Shown here: in pieces, positions 1-12,465 of the stretch
Position numbering within the stretch: position 1 is the first letter of the stretch
Layout of the letters: each line of letters starts with the position of its first letter
From: Saccoglossus kowalevskii
Taxonomy: Eukaryota > Hemichordata > Enteropneusta > Harrimaniidae
Reading direction: 5' to 3'
DNA: 33,232 nt
NCBI RefSeq assembly: GCF_000003605.2
Contig: NW_003156570.1
Span: 1 to 33,232 of the forward strand
The notes under the pieces: generated by a model
Told to the model about the DNA's origin: nothing
Databases searched by the model: none
Seen by the model: the letters and a program-made list of their open reading frames with translations, nothing else
Program-made: the position numbers and the translations under genes

Positions 1-5
1 AGGCT

Positions 6-962
6 GAAAACATAATCCTAATTGTATATATATCCGAAATCAAATGTATATCTAATTATAATAGTATACATCGAACATTGTATATTGTCAAATGTAAATT
101 ATTGTCAGAAATTATTCAAACATTACCATTCGGATATGTAATTAAATATGCCACATGATGCAGTGGTCAAAACCATGTTCAGATTGTTGTAAATACTTGG
201 ATATAATATTCCTTAAGATGTGTATCGAGTAAGATTATACTTTTAGGGATCATTTCTATAATATGTATCACGATTCCATCACTGAAAAGTGACGAGAAAC
301 GCAAACCATAATGATGAGTTACAGAGTTCTCTACTGAGCGTAAAGACGACCTCTATTGTTGTTTCTTTTGCAACTGATGTTGGTCATTGATGAACGTTCC
401 ATTCCACGTAATTGTGCATGGAGGAAGTGAACACATTCAGAGTGGTTTCCCTTTTTTTCTGTTAAATCAAAATAAACCACCATCATAATGTCATACTATT
501 CTATTCTGTGTGATTAATCTGGAGGGACACTTTTAATCCTATTTTGGCCGGAGTTTTGGGGTTTAGGTTAGAGTTGATTTTAGGGTTTTGTTGTTTTGTA
601 ATTTTTCATGAATTATTCAATACATCTTGACACAGAAATTATACTTCTGATACCTTATTATTTATATTCGCGATAATTATTCATGAGAAAATCTTAAAGC
701 GTACGATTCATCGTTTGCTATTTATGAAAGCTAACACGTATTTAGCATTGTGCACTTGTAATTTTCCCATTATTGATTTTTTCAATTTTAGAGTTTTTAT
801 TCCTGTTATGATTAGGAAACACTCACTCAAAAGGCCTAGGTATCGGATATAACGTCACACTTTTCGTCGGAGACTTCTCAGACCAAAAACTGTGGCATTA
901 TATTCGAACACTTTCTCGTGGTGTTTCACGTCAATAATTTAAATCGTATTCAGTGAGAGGGT
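6..962 (+). repeat. Monomer 1, class A, 957 bp
   Basis: Class A copy with an extra TATA in its 5' end (GTATATATATCCG instead of GTATATCCG) and TGTAATTAA followed by CCACATG. Its middle shares CCACGTAATTGTGCATGG and GGAGGGACAC with copy 24. Its 3' end carries AAAGGCCTAGGTATCGG and CCTGTTATG, shared with copy 17. The preceding bases AGGCT also match the entry into copies 17 and 20. Confidence 0.96.
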
Positions 963-1903
963 GAAAACATAATCCTAATTGTATATCCGAAATCAAATGT
1001 ACATCTAATTATAATAATATACATCGAACATTGTATATTGGCAAATGTAAATTATTGTCAGAAATTATTCAAACATTACGATTCGGATATGTAATTAAAT
1101 ATGCCACATGATGCAGTGGTCAAAACGGTGTTCACATTGTTGTAAATACTTGGATATAATATTCCTTAAGATGTGTATCCAGTAAGATCATACTTTTAGA
1201 GATCATTTCTATAGTATGTATCACGATTCCATCACTGAAAAGTGACGAGAAACGCAAACCATAATGATGAGTTACAGTGTTCTCTTCTGAGCGTGAAAAC
1301 GACCTATATTGTTGTTTCTATTGCAACTGGTATTGGTCATTGATGAACGTTCCATTCCAACCAATTGTCCATGGAGGAAGTGAACACATTCAGAGTGGTT
1401 TCCCTTTTTTTTGTTAAATCAAAATAAACCACCATCATAATGTCATACTATTCTATTGTGTGTGATTAATCTGGAGGGGCACTTATAATCCTATTTTGGC
1501 CGGAGTTTTGGGGTTTAGGTTAGGGTTTGGTTGTTTTGTAATTTTTCATGAATTATTCAATACCTCTTGACACAGAAATTATACTTCTGATACTTTATTA
1601 TTTATATTCGCGATAATTATTCATGAGAAAATCTTAAAGCGTACGATTCATCGTTTGCTATTTATGAAAGCTAACACGTATTTAGCATTGTGCACTTGTA
1701 ATTTTCCCATTATTGATTTTTTTCAGTTTTAGAGTTTTTATTCATGGTATGATTAAGAAACACTCACTCAAAAGGCTTGGGTATCGGATATAACGTCACA
1801 CTTTTCGTCGGAGACTTCTCAGACCAAAAACTGTGGCATTATATTCGAACACTTTCTCGTGGTGTTTCACGTCAATCATTTAAATCGTATTCAGTGAGAG
1901 GTT
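963..1903 (+). repeat. Monomer 2, class A, 941 bp (short)
   Basis: Class A copy beginning with the TACATCTAAT variant shared with copies 17, 18 and 20. It is 12 bp short in the G-rich tract, where TAGGTTAGAGTTGGTTTTAGGG is reduced to TAGGTTAGGG. It reads AACGGTGTTCAC where most copies read ACCGTGTTCAG or ACCATGTTCAG. Confidence 0.96.
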
Positions 1904-2855
1904 GAAAACATAATCCTAATTGTATATCCGAAATCAAATGTATATCTAATTATAATAATATACATCGAACATTGTATATTGGCAAATGTAAATTATTATC
2001 AGAAATTATTCAAACATTACGATTCGGATATGTGATTAAATATGCCACACGATGCAGTGGTCAAAACCATGTTCAGATTGTTGTAAATACTTGGATATAA
2101 TATTCCTTAAGATGTGTGTTCAGTAAGATCATACTTTTAGGGATCATTTCTATAGTATGTATCACGATTCCATCACTGAAAAGTGACGAGAAACGCAAAC
2201 CATAATGATGAGTTACAGTGTTCTCTTCTGAGCGTGAAAACGACCTATATTGTTGTTTCTATTGCAACTGATGTTGGTCATTGATGAACGTTCCATTCCA
2301 AGCAATTGTCCATGGAGGAAGTGAACACATTCAGAGTGGTTTCCCTTTTTTTCTGTTAAATCAAAATAAAACCACCATCATAATGTCATACTATTCTATT
2401 GTGTGTGATTAATCTGGAGGGGCACTTTATAATCCTATTTTGGCCGGAGTTTTGGGGTTTAGGTTAGAGTTGGTTTTAGAGTTTGGTTGTTTTGTAATTT
2501 TTCATGAATTATTCAATACCTCTTGACACAGAAATTATACTTCTGATACTTTATTATTTATATTCGCGATAATTATTCATGAGAAAATCTTAAGCGTACG
2601 ATTCATCGTTTGCTATTTATGAAAGCTAACACGTATTTAGCATTGTGCACTTGTAATTTTCCCATTATTGATTTTTCAATTTTAGAGTTTTATTCCTGGT
2701 ATGATTAGGAAACACTCACTCAAAAGGCTTGGGTATCGGATATAACGTCACACTTTTCGTCGGAGATTTCTCAGACCAAAAACTGTGGCATTATATTCGA
2801 ACACTTTTTCGTGGTGTTTCACGTCAATAATTTAAATCGTACTTAGTGAGAGGGT
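1904..2855 (+). repeat. Monomer 3, class A (CACACGATG subtype), 952 bp
   Basis: Class A copy with TGTGATTAA and CCACACGATG, the subtype that later dominates copies 12-16 and 19-23. It is preceded by GGTT rather than GGGT and carries one extra A in AAAATAAAACCACC. Confidence 0.96.
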
Positions 2856-3811
2856 GAAAACATAATCCTAATTGTATATCCGAAATCAAATGTATATCTA
2901 ATTATAATAATATACATCAAACATGGTATATTGGCAAATGTAAATTATTGTCAGAAATTATTCAAACATTACGATTCGGATATGTATTTAAATATGCCAC
3001 ATGATGCAGTGGTCAAAACCGTGTTCAGATTGTTGTAAATACTTGGATATAATATTCCTTAAGATATGTATCGAGTAATATCATACTTTTAGGGATCATT
3101 TCTATAGTATATATCACGATTCCATCACAGAAAAGTGACGAGAAACGCAAACCATAATGATGAGTTACAGTGTTCTCTTCTGAGCATGAAAACGACCTAT
3201 ATTGTTGTTTCTATTGCAACTGATTTTGGTCATTGATGAACGTTCCATTCCAAGTAATTGTCCATGGAGGAAGTGAACACATTCAGAGTGGTTTCCCTTT
3301 TTTCTGTTAAATCAAAATAAACCACCATCATAATGTCATTACTATTCGTGCGTGCGTGCTTAATCTGGAGGGGCACTTATAATCCTATTTTGGCCGGAGT
3401 ATTGGAGTTTAGGTTAGAGTTGGTTTTAGGGTTTGGTTGTTTTGTAATTTTTCATGAATTATTCAATACCTCTTGACACAGAAATTATACTTCTGACACT
3501 TTATTATTTATATTCGCGATAATTATTCATGAGAACATCTTAAAGCGTACGATTCATCGTTTGCTATTTATGAAAGCTAACACGTATTTAGCATTGTGCA
3601 CTTGTAATTTTCCCATTATTGATTTTTTTTCAATTTTAGAGTTTTTGTTTCCTGGTATGATTAGGAAACACTCATTCAAAAGGCTTGGGTATCGGATATA
3701 ACGTCACACTTTTCGTCGGAGACCTCTCAGACCAAAAACTATGGCATTATATTCGAACACTTTCTCGTGGTGTTTCACGTCAATAATTTAAATCGTACTT
3801 AGTGAGAGGGA
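2856..3811 (+). repeat. Monomer 4, class A (TGTATTTAAA subtype), 956 bp
   Basis: Class A copy with TGTATTTAAA, the subtype also seen in 11, 30 and 32-35. It holds a private CGTG triplet repeat (3347-3358) in place of the usual CTATTGTGTGTG, and TTTTTGTTTCCTGG near its 3' end. Confidence 0.96.
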
Positions 3812-4767
3812 GAAAACATAATCCTAATTGTATATTCGAAATCAAATGTATATTTAATTATAATAATATACTCTATCGAACATTGCATATTGGCAAATGT
3901 AAATTATTGTCAGAAATTATTCAAATATTACGATTGGGATATGTGACTAAATATGCCACATGATGCAGTGGTCAAAACCGTGTTGAGATTGTTGTAAATA
4001 CTTGGATATAATATTCCTTAAGATGTGTATCCAGTAATATCATAATTTTAGGGATCATTTCTATAGTATGTATCACGATTCCATCACTGAAAAGTGACGA
4101 GAAACGCAAACCATAATGATGAGTTACAGTGTTCTCTTCTGAGCGTGAAAACGACCTCTATTGTTGTTTCTATTGCAACTGATGTTGGTCATTGATGAAC
4201 GTTACTTTCCAAGCAAGTGTCCATGGAGGAAGTCAACACATTCAGAGTGGTTTCCCTTTTTTTCTGTTAAATCAAAATAAACCACCATCATAATGTCATG
4301 CTATTCTATTATGTGTGATAAATCTGGAGGGGCACTTATAATCCCATTTTGGCCGGAGTTTTGGGGTTTAGGTTAGAGTTGGTTTTAGGGTTTTGTTGTT
4401 TTGTAATTTTTCATGAATTATTCAATACCTCTTGACACAGAAATTATACTTCTGATACCTTATTATTTATATTCGCGATAATTATTCATGAGAAAATCTT
4501 AAAGCGTACGATTCATCGTTTGCTATTTATGAAAGCTAACACGTATTTAGCATTGTGCACTTGTAATTTTCCCATTATTGATTTTTTCAGTTTTAGAGTT
4601 TTTATTCATGGTATGATTAGGAAACACTCACTCAAAAGGCTTGGGCGTCGGATATAACGTCACACTTTTCATCGGGGACTTCTCAGACCAGAAACTGTGG
4701 CATTATATTCGAACACTTTCTCCTGGTGTTTCACGTCAATAATTTAAATCGTATTCAGTGAGAGGGA
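3812..4767 (+). repeat. Monomer 5, class B, 956 bp
   Basis: First class B copy (GGGAGAAAAC, TATATTCG, ATACTCTATCG, GATTGGGATATGTGACTAAA, CCGTGTTGAG). Private changes such as GAACGTTACTTTCC and AAGCAAGTGTCC are shared only with copy 6, which is otherwise identical by eye except for A at 4346 against C at 5302. This pair is a very recent tandem duplication. Confidence 0.97.
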
Positions 4768-5723
4768 GAAAACATAATCCTAATTGTATATTCGAAATCA
4801 AATGTATATTTAATTATAATAATATACTCTATCGAACATTGCATATTGGCAAATGTAAATTATTGTCAGAAATTATTCAAATATTACGATTGGGATATGT
4901 GACTAAATATGCCACATGATGCAGTGGTCAAAACCGTGTTGAGATTGTTGTAAATACTTGGATATAATATTCCTTAAGATGTGTATCCAGTAATATCATA
5001 ATTTTAGGGATCATTTCTATAGTATGTATCACGATTCCATCACTGAAAAGTGACGAGAAACGCAAACCATAATGATGAGTTACAGTGTTCTCTTCTGAGC
5101 GTGAAAACGACCTCTATTGTTGTTTCTATTGCAACTGATGTTGGTCATTGATGAACGTTACTTTCCAAGCAAGTGTCCATGGAGGAAGTCAACACATTCA
5201 GAGTGGTTTCCCTTTTTTTCTGTTAAATCAAAATAAACCACCATCATAATGTCATGCTATTCTATTATGTGTGATAAATCTGGAGGGGCACTTATAATCC
5301 CCTTTTGGCCGGAGTTTTGGGGTTTAGGTTAGAGTTGGTTTTAGGGTTTTGTTGTTTTGTAATTTTTCATGAATTATTCAATACCTCTTGACACAGAAAT
5401 TATACTTCTGATACCTTATTATTTATATTCGCGATAATTATTCATGAGAAAATCTTAAAGCGTACGATTCATCGTTTGCTATTTATGAAAGCTAACACGT
5501 ATTTAGCATTGTGCACTTGTAATTTTCCCATTATTGATTTTTTCAGTTTTAGAGTTTTTATTCATGGTATGATTAGGAAACACTCACTCAAAAGGCTTGG
5601 GCGTCGGATATAACGTCACACTTTTCATCGGGGACTTCTCAGACCAGAAACTGTGGCATTATATTCGAACACTTTCTCCTGGTGTTTCACGTCAATAATT
5701 TAAATCGTATTCAGTGAGAGGGA
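4768..5723 (+). repeat. Monomer 6, class B, near-identical to monomer 5
   Basis: By eye it differs from copy 5 at a single base (C at 5302). Its 3' half, with GGGCGTCGG, TTCATCGGGGAC and TCTCCTGG, is shared with copies 5 and 7, so three successive copies carry the same 3' half. Confidence 0.97.
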
Positions 5724-6679
5724 GAAAACATAATCCTAATTGTATTTTCGAAATCAAATGTATATTTAATTATAATAATATACTCTATCGAACATTGTAT
5801 ATTGGCAAATGTAAATTATTGTCAGAAATTATTCAAACATTACGATTGGCAATTGTGATTAAATATGCCACATGATGCAGTGGTCAAAACCATGTTCAGA
5901 TTGTTGTAAATACTTGGATATAATATTCCTTAAGATGTATATCCAATAAGATCATACTTTTAGGGATCATTTCTATAGTATGTATCACGATTCCATCACT
6001 GAAAACTGACGAGAAACGCGAACCATAATGATGAGTTACAGTGTCCTCTTCTGAGCGAGAAAACGACCTCTATTGTTGTTTCTATTGCAACTGATGTTGG
6101 TCATTGATGAACGTTCCATTCCAAGCAATTGTCCATGGAGGAAGTGAACACATTCAGAGTGGTTTCCCTTTTTTTCTGTTAAATTAAAATAAACCACCAT
6201 CATAATGTCATACTATTCTATTGTGTGTGATTAATCTGGAGGGGCACTTATAATCCTATTTTGGCCGGAGTTTTGGGGTTTAGGTTAGAGTTGGTTTTAG
6301 GGTTTTGTTGTTTTGTAATTTTTCATGAATTATTCAATACCTCTTGACACAGAAATTATACTTCTGATACCTTATTATTTATATTCGCGATAATTATTCA
6401 TGAGAAAATCTTAAAGCGTACGATTCATCGTTTGCTATTTATGAAAGCTAACACGTATTTAGCATTGTGCACTTGTAATTTTCCCATTATTGATTTTTTC
6501 AGTTTTAGAGTTTTTATTCATGGTATGATTAGGAAACACTCACTCAAAAGGCTTGGGCGTCGGATATAACGTCACACTTTTCATCGGGGACTTCTCAGAC
6601 CAGAAACTGTGGCATTATATTCGAACACTTTCTCCTGGTGTTTCACGTCAATAATTTAAATCGTATTCAGTGAGAGGGA
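5724..6679 (+). repeat. Monomer 7, class B (GGCAATTG subtype), 956 bp
   Basis: Class B copy with TGTATTTTCG and GATTGGCAATTGTGATT, plus GAAAACTGACGAG, AACGCGAACC and GTGTCCTC. Bases 5724-6268 are identical by eye to 6680-7224 of copy 8. Its 3' half instead matches copies 5 and 6, so it is a mosaic. Confidence 0.97.
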
Positions 6680-7696
6680 GAAAACATAATCCTAATTGTA
6701 TTTTCGAAATCAAATGTATATTTAATTATAATAATATACTCTATCGAACATTGTATATTGGCAAATGTAAATTATTGTCAGAAATTATTCAAACATTACG
6801 ATTGGCAATTGTGATTAAATATGCCACATGATGCAGTGGTCAAAACCATGTTCAGATTGTTGTAAATACTTGGATATAATATTCCTTAAGATGTATATCC
6901 AATAAGATCATACTTTTAGGGATCATTTCTATAGTATGTATCACGATTCCATCACTGAAAACTGACGAGAAACGCGAACCATAATGATGAGTTACAGTGT
7001 CCTCTTCTGAGCGAGAAAACGACCTCTATTGTTGTTTCTATTGCAACTGATGTTGGTCATTGATGAACGTTCCATTCCAAGCAATTGTCCATGGAGGAAG
7101 TGAACACATTCAGAGTGGTTTCCCTTTTTTTCTGTTAAATTAAAATAAACCACCATCATAATGTCATACTATTCTATTGTGTGTGATTAATCTGGAGGGG
7201 CACTTATAATCCTATTTTGGCCGGCGTTTTGGGGTTGAGGTGAGAGTTGCTTTTAGGGTTTTGTTGATGTGTAATTTTTCATGAATTATTCAATACCTCT
7301 TGACACAGAAATTATACTTCTGATACCCTATTATATATATTTGCGATAATTATTCATGAGAAAATCTTAAAGCGTACGATTCATCGTTATACTTCTGATA
7401 CCTTATTATTTATATTCCCGATAATTATTCATGAGAAAATCTTAAAGCGTACGATTCATCGTTTGCTATTTATGAAAGCTAACACGTATTTGTAATTTAC
7501 CCATTTTTCAATTTTTCAATTTTAGAGTTTTTATTCCTGTTATGATTAGGAAACACTTATTCAAAAGGCTTGGGCGTCGGATATAACGTCACACTTTTCG
7601 TCGGTGACTTCTCAGACCAAAAACTGTGGCATTATATTCGAACACTTTCTCCTGGTGTTTCACGTCAATAATTTAAATCGTATTCAGTGAGAGGGA
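6680..7696 (+). repeat. Monomer 8, class B, 1017 bp (internal 75-bp duplication)
   Basis: Its 5' 545 bp equal copy 7. From 7225 the sequence departs from copy 7 (GGCCGGCGTTTTGG, GATGTGTAA). It then carries a 75-bp tandem duplication and lacks about 14 bp (AGCATTGTGCACT region) after ACACGTATTT, giving a net gain of 61 bp. The same two rearrangements occur together in copy 27. Confidence 0.97.
7314..7463 (+). repeat. 75-bp tandem duplication inside monomer 8
   Basis: Two adjacent 75-bp copies, 7314-7388 and 7389-7463, each run from ATACTTCTGATACC to GATTCATCGTT. The first has CCCTATTATATATATTTGCG, the second TTCCCGATAA, so they have diverged since the event. The join has TT of shared sequence (CGTTATACTTC against AATTATACTTC). 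The duplicated piece lies within the best-conserved stretch of the monomer. Confidence 0.95.
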
Positions 7697-8652
7697 GAAA
7701 ACATAATCCTAATTGTATTTTCGAAATCAAATGTATATTTAATTATAATAATATACTCTATCGAACATTGTATATTGGCAAATGTAAATTATTGTCAGAA
7801 ATTATTCAAACATTACGATTGGCAATTGTGATTAAATATGCCACATGATGCAGTGGTCAAAACCATGTTCAGATTGTTGTAAATACTTGTATATAATATT
7901 CCTTAAGATGTGTATCCAGTAAGATCATACTTTTAGGGATCATTTCTATAGTATGTATCACGATTCCATCACTGAAAACTGACGAGAAACGCAAACCATA
8001 ATGATGAGTTACAGTGTTCTCTTCTGAGCGTGAAAACGACCTCTATTGTTGTTTCTATTGCAACTGATGTTGGCCATTGATGAACGTTCCATTCCAAGCA
8101 ATTGTTCATGGAGGAAGTGAACACATTCAGAGTGGTTTCCCTTTTTTTCTGTTAAATCAAAATAAACCACCATCATAATGTCATGCTATTCTATTATGCA
8201 TGATTAATCTGGAGGGGCACTTATAATCCTATTTTGGCCGGAGTTTTGGGGTTTAGGTTAGAGTTGGTTTTAAGGTTTTGTTGTTTTGTAATTTTTCATG
8301 AATTATTCAATACCTCTTGACACAGAAATTATACTTCTGATACCTTATTATTTATATTCGCGATAATTATTCATGAGAAAATCTTAAAGCGTACGATTCA
8401 TTGTTTGCTATTTATGAAAGCTAACACGTATTTAGCATTGTGCACTTGTAATTTTCCCATTATTGATTTTTTCAGTTTTAGAGTTTTTATTCATGGTATG
8501 ATTAGGAAACACTCACTCAAAAGGCTTGGGTATCGGATATGACGTCACAGTTTTCGTCGGAGACTTCTCAGACCAAAAACTGTGGCATTATATTCGAACA
8601 CTTTCTCCTGGTGTTTCACGTCAATAATTTAAATCGTATTCAGTGAGAGGGA
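7697..8652 (+). repeat. Monomer 9, class B (GGCAATTG subtype), 956 bp
   Basis: Class B copy with TGTATTTTCG, GATTGGCAATTG and CTTGTATATAATATT. The last is shared with copies 28 and 29. The 3' end carries a perfect TGACGTCA (8540-8547), where nearly all copies have TAACGTCA. With copy 8 it forms a pair that is repeated as copies 27-28. Confidence 0.96.
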
Positions 8653-9607
8653 GAAAACATAATCCTAATTGTATATTCGAAATCAAATGTATATTTAATT
8701 ATAATAATATACTCTATCGAACATTGTATATTGGCAAATGTAAATTATTGTCAGAAATTATTCAAATATTACGATTGGGATATGTGACTAAATATGCCAC
8801 ATGATGCAGTGGTCAAAACCGTGTTGAGATTGTTGTAAATACTTGGATATAATATTCCTTAAGATGTGTATCCAGTAATATTATACTTTTAGGGATCTTT
8901 TCTGTAGTATGTATCACGATTCCATCACTGAAAAGTGACGAGAAACGCAAACCATAATGATGAGTTACAGTGTTCTCTTATGAGCGTGAAAACGACCTAT
9001 ATTGTTGTTTCTATTGCAACTGATTTTGGTCATTGATGAACGTTCCATTCCAAGTAATTGTCCATGGAGGAAGTGAACATATTCAGAGTGGTTTCCCTTT
9101 TTTCTGCTAAATCAAAATAAACCACCATCATAATGTCATACTATTCTATTGTGTGTGATTAATCTGGAGGGGCGCTTTTAATCCTATTTTGGCCGGAGTT
9201 TTGGGGTTTAGGTTAGAGTTGGTTTTAGGGTTTGGTCGTTTTGTAATTTTTCATGAATTATTCAATACCTCTTGACACTGAAATTATACTTCTGATACCT
9301 TATTATTTATATTCGCGATAATTATTCATGAGAAAATCTTAAAGCGTACGATTCATCGTTTGCTATTTATGAAAGCTAACACGTATTTAGCATTGTGCAC
9401 TTGTAATTTTCCCATTATTGATTTTTTCAGTTTTCGAGATTTTATTCCTGGTATGATTAGGAAACACTCACTCAAAATGATTGGGTATCGGATATAACGT
9501 CACACTTTTCGTCGGAGACTTCTCAGACCAAAAATTGTGGCATTATATTCGAACACTTTCTCGTGGTGTTTCACGTCAATAGTTTAAATCGTATTCAGTG
9601 AGAGGGT
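8653..9607 (+). repeat. Monomer 10, class B 5' part, 955 bp
   Basis: Class B 5' half with GTGACTAAA and CCGTGTTGAG like copies 5, 6 and 31. The 3' half has TTTTCGAGATTTTATT, shared with copies 11, 31 and 33, and the private CTCAAAATGATTGGG. Class changes from B to A at the next unit. Confidence 0.96.
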
Positions 9608-10559
9608 GAAAACATAATCCTAATTGTATATCCGAAATCAAATGTATATCTAATTATAATAATATACATCGAACATTGTATATTGGGAAATATAAATTAT
9701 TGTCAGAAATTATTCAAACATTACGATTCGGATATGTATTTAAATATGCCACATGATGCAGTGGTCAAAACCGTGTTCACATTGTTGTAAATACTTGGAT
9801 ATAACATTCCTTAAGATGTGTATCGAGTAAGATCGTACTTTTAGGGATCATTTCTATAGTATGTATCACGATACCATCACTAAAAAGTGACGAGAAACGC
9901 AAACCATAATGATGAGTTACAGTGTTCTCTTCTGAGCGTGAAAACGACCTCTATTGTTGTTTCTATTGCAACTGATGTTGGTCATTGATGGACGTTCCAT
10001 TCCAAGTAATTGTCCAAGGAGGAAGTGAACACATTCAGAGTGGTTTCCCTTTTTTCTGTTAAATCAAAATAAACCACCATCATAATGTCATACTATACTA
10101 TTGTGTGTGATTAATCTGGAGGGGCACTTTTAATCCTATTTTGGCCGGAGTTTTGGGGTTTAGGTTAGAGTTGGTTTTAGGGTTTGGTTGTTTTGTAATT
10201 TTTCATGAATTATTCAATACCTTGTGACACAGAAATTATACTTCTGATACCTTATTATTTATATTCGCGATAATTATTCATGAGAAAATCTTAAAGCGTA
10301 CGATTCATCGTTTGCTATTTATGAAAGCTAACACGTATTTAGCATTGTGCACTTGTAATTTTCCCATTATTGATTTTTTCAGTTTTCGAGATTTTATTCC
10401 TGGTATGATTAGGAAACACTCACTCAAAAGGATTGGGTATCGGATATAACGTCACACTTTTCGTCGGAGACTTCTCAGACCAAAAACTGTGGCATTATAT
10501 TCGAACACTTTCTCGTGGTGTTTCACGTCAATAGTTTAAATCGTATTCAGTGAGAGGGT
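9608..10559 (+). repeat. Monomer 11, class A (TGTATTTAAA subtype), 952 bp
   Basis: Class A copy with AAATATAAATT and GTGTTCACATTG, a combination also found in copies 32 and 34. It follows copy 10 just as 32 follows 31, so the pair 10-11 corresponds to 31-32. Confidence 0.96.
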
Positions 10560-11511
10560 GAAAACATAATCCTAATTGTATATCCGAAATCAAATGTATA
10601 TCTAATTATAATAATATACATCGAACATTGTATATTGGCAAATGTAAATTATTGTCAGAAATTATTCAAACATTACGATTCGGATATGTGATTAAATATG
10701 CCACACGATGCAGTGGTCAAAACCATGTTCAGATTGTTGTAAATACTTGGATATAATATTCCTTAAGATGTGTATTCAGTAAGATTATACTGTTAGGGAT
10801 CATTTCTATAGTATGTATCACGATTCCATCACTGAAAAGTGACGAGAAACGCAAACCACAATGATGAGTTAGTGTTCCCTTCTGAGCGTGAAAACGACCT
10901 ACATTGTTGTTTCTATTGCAACTGATGTTGGTCATTGATGAACGTTCCATTCCAAGCAATTGTCCATGGAGGAAGTGAACACATTCTGAGTGGTTTCCCT
11001 TTTTTCTGTTAAATCAAAATAAACCACCATCAATAATGTCATACTATTCTATTGTGTGTGATTAATCTGGAGGGGCACTTTTCATCCTATTTTGGCCGGA
11101 GTTTTGGGGTTTAGGTTAGAGTTGGTTTTTAGGGTTTGGTTATTTTGTAATTTTTCATGAATTATTCAATAGCTCTTGACACAGAAATTATACTTCTGAT
11201 ACCTTATTATTTATATTCGCGATAATTATTCATGAGAAAATCTTAAAGCGTACGATTCATCGTTTGCTATTCATGAAAGCTAACACGTATTTAGCATTGC
11301 GCACTTGTAATTTTCCCATTATTGATTTTTTTAATTTTAGAGTTTTTATTCCTGGTATGATTTGGAAACACTCACTCAAAAGGCTTGGGTATCGGATATA
11401 ACGTCACACTTTTCGTCGGAGACTTCTCAGACCAAAAACTGTGGCATTATATTCGAACACTTTCTCGTGGTGTTTCACGTCAATCATTTAAATCGTATTC
11501 AGTGAGAGGGT
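10560..11511 (+). repeat. Monomer 12, class A mosaic, 952 bp
   Basis: The 5' half has a 3-bp loss (GAGTTAGTGTTCCC for GAGTTACAGTGTTC) and ATACTGTTAGG, both shared only with copy 14. The 3' half has CACTTTTCATCC, AATAGCTCTTG, CTATTCATGAAAG and GCATTGCGCAC, shared only with copy 15. The two halves therefore have different closest relatives. Confidence 0.96.
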
Positions 11512-12465
11512 GAAAACATAATCCTAATTGTATATCCGAAATGAAATGTATATCTAATTATAATAATATACATCGAACATTGTATATTGGCAAATGTAAA
11601 TTATTGTCAGAAATTATTCAAACATTAAGATTCGGATATGTGATTAAATATGCCACACGGTGCAGTGGTCAAAACCATGTTCAGATTGTTGTAAATACTT
11701 GGATATAATATTCCTTAAGATGTGTATTCAGTAAGATCATACTTTTAGGGATCATTTCTATAGTATGTATCACGATTCCATCACTGAAAAGTGACGAGAA
11801 ACGCAAACCATAATGATGAGTTACAGTGTTCTCTTCTGAGCGTGAAAACGACCTATATTGTTGTTTCTATTGCAACTGATGTTGGTCATTGATGAACGTT
11901 CCATTCCAAGCAATTGTCCATGGAGGAAGTGAACACATTCAGAGTGGTTTCCCTTTTTTTCTGTTAAATCAAAATAAACCACCATCATAATGTCATACTA
12001 TTCTATTGTGTGTGATTAATCTGGAGGGGCACTTTTAATCCTATTTTGGCCGGAGTTTTGAGGTTTAGGTTAGAGTTGGTTTTAGGGTTTGGTTGTTTTG
12101 TAATTTTTCATGAATTATTCAATACCTCTTGACACAGAAATTATACTTCTGATACCTTATTATTTATATTCGCGATAATTATTCATGAGAAAATCTTAAA
12201 GCGTACGATTCATCGTTTGCTATTTATGAAAGCTAACACGTATTTAGCATTGTGCACTTGTAATTTTCCCATTATTGATTTTTTTCAGTTTTAGAGTTTT
12301 TATTCCTGGTATGATTAAGAAACACTCACTCAAAAGGCTTGGGTATCGGATATAACGTCACACTTTTCGTCGGAGACTTCTCAGACCAAAAACTGTGGCA
12401 TTATATTCGAACACTTTCTCGTGGTGTTTCATGTCAATCATTTAAATCGTATTCAGTGAGAGGGT
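11512..12465 (+). repeat. Monomer 13, class A (CACACG subtype), 954 bp
   Basis: Class A copy with private GAAATGAAATG, CATTAAGATTCGG and CCACACGGTGCAG. The 3' half, with ATTAAGAAAC and a CATGTCAATC exit, matches the 3' half of copy 14. Confidence 0.96.
12127..12247 (+). other. Most conserved core of the monomer, palindrome-rich (shown in monomer 13)
   Basis: About 120 bp, from TTCTTGACACAG-type sequence to ACACGTATTT, that changes very little between class A and class B copies. It contains the palindromes TCGCGA (12170-12175), CGTACG (12202-12207) and CGATTCATCG (arms CGAT/ATCG, 12206-12215). Just upstream lies TTCATGAA (12107-12114), and TCATGAAT (12108-12115) is repeated inverted as ATTCATGA (12181-12188). 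Such an island of conservation could be a protein-binding segment, which is inference. No CENP-B-box match was found. Confidence 0.6.

Noticed and set aside
10729-10959. 76-codon open frame on the minus strand in monomer 12
   Set aside because: It is open only because of the 3-bp loss in GAGTTACAGTG, which removes a TAA on the minus strand. Sister copies are closed and there is no recognisable domain.
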